Shown: positions 15,470-15,923 of the stretch, in pieces
Numbering within the stretch: the first letter of the stretch is position 1
Layout of the letters: every line of letters begins with the position of its first letter
Source: an uncultured Eisenbergiella sp.
GTDB lineage: Bacteria > Bacillota > Clostridia > Lachnospirales > Lachnospiraceae
Assembly: GCA_947626725.1 (NCBI GenBank)
Contig: CANQTI010000020.1
Coordinates: 1-15,923, forward strand
Direction of reading: 5' to 3'
DNA length: 15,923 nt
Translations under genes and position numbers: made by a program
Notes under the pieces: model-generated
The model's input: the letters and a program-made list of their open reading frames with translations, nothing else
What the model was told of the DNA's origin: nothing
Databases searched by the model: none

Positions 15470-15923
15470 TCACCATCCGCCGGTACTGCCGAACCCGCCG
15501 TTGCGGACGCCGTCCGCCGCATCGTCCTCCGTGATGCCGAAGGGGAAAAAGATGCCCTGCTGGAAGCCTTCCCCCGCACGGACCGTGAGCACCTTTCCTT
15601 CGTTGGAATCGTTGGTGAGCCGCGTCATGATATGACCCTCATTATCGGAGAAATAATAATCGCTGTCGATGATGCCCACCGTATTGTTCAGCTGCAACCG
15701 GTATTTGAAGCCCTGGCCGCTTCTGGGGAAGTTGCACAGCACCCAGCCCTCCTCCATCCGCGCCCGGATGCCGGTGGGGATCTTCACGGTCTCCCCGGGA
15801 CCCAACGTAAAATCCACGGGTGAAAAATAGTCGTAGCCCGCGCTTCCCTTCGTGGCCCGGCGCGGAAGACGGATGGCCCCGTAGACCGCTTCCGCTTCCT
15901 CCCGGCCTTTCCCGGGAAAGGTA
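15470..15923 (-). CDS. dut: dUTP diphosphatase, trimeric type (5' end cut by window)
   Basis: dUTPase hydrolyses dUTP to dUMP and pyrophosphate, which keeps uracil out of DNA and supplies dUMP for thymidylate synthesis. The window holds the last 150 residues; the start lies beyond the right edge. Visible motifs: motif 1 region with KGSAGYDYFSP just upstream of the GTG at 15817; PRSG, motif 2; VGIIDSDYYFSDNEG, motif 3 with the catalytic Asp region; and the C-terminal NGGFGSTGG, motif 5, which closes over the substrate and separates dUTPase from dCTP deaminase. The segment after motif 3 (DYYFSDNEGHI) differs from the common DADYRGE form and resembles the Clostridia branch. GTG at 15817 is not taken as the start because motif 1 lies upstream of it in the same open frame. 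The stop is 9 nt before the YdcF-like gene. Confidence 0.9.
   Translation of the reverse strand, partial: TFPGKGREEAEAVYGAIRLPRRATKGSAGYDYFSPVDFTLGPGETVKIPTGIRARMEEGWVLCNFPRSGQGFKYRLQLNNTVGIIDSDYYFSDNEGHIMTRLTNDSNEGKVLTVRAGEGFQQGIFFPFGITEDDAADGVRNGGFGSTGGW

Overview
The window reads as chromosomal DNA from a low-to-mid GC Gram-positive anaerobe, most likely a gut member of the Clostridia (Lachnospiraceae-like). Reasons: strong AGGAG/GGAGG ribosome binding sites 6-9 nt before most starts, the apt-rel gene order, a bifunctional Rel of the Firmicutes type, a Clostridia-style MATE pump, a PHP-type histidinol phosphatase and a secreted serpin of the kind known from gut Firmicutes. The genus is not resolved. 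All eleven protein genes lie on the minus strand, so transcription runs from high to low coordinates; the first (dUTPase) and last (rel) genes are cut by the window edges.

Right end (14696-15923): the 3' part of a trimeric-type dUTPase gene and, 9 nt later, a DUF218/YdcF-like membrane protein, closed by a strong intrinsic terminator (14601-14634).

Centre (7149-14464): a tightly packed four-gene operon that is the most interesting part of the window. In transcription order it encodes a 621-residue dynamin-like GTPase with a hydrophobic tip segment, a 544-residue protein that looks like a GTPase whose nucleotide-binding motifs have decayed, a 1058-residue GTPase with about 300 extra residues between its P-loop and DTPG motif, and a 193-residue coiled-coil protein with five seven-residue repeats and a C-terminal membrane anchor. 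Gaps are 35, 1 and 20 nt. The upstream region has an extended -10 element and a perfect 17-bp dyad. I infer a multi-subunit membrane-remodelling machine, possibly a stress-response or anti-phage system; I recognise no named system with this composition.

Left of it (5360-6958): a lipoprotein serpin with a long acidic linker, then an intergenic region (4973-5359) dominated by a 209-bp near-perfect palindrome and the promoter and hairpin leader of the MATE gene.

Left end (1-4900): MATE efflux pump, PHP histidinol phosphatase, then a consensus promoter driving apt and rel, joining purine salvage to (p)ppGpp metabolism. No tRNA, rRNA, CRISPR array, transposase or integrase was seen.
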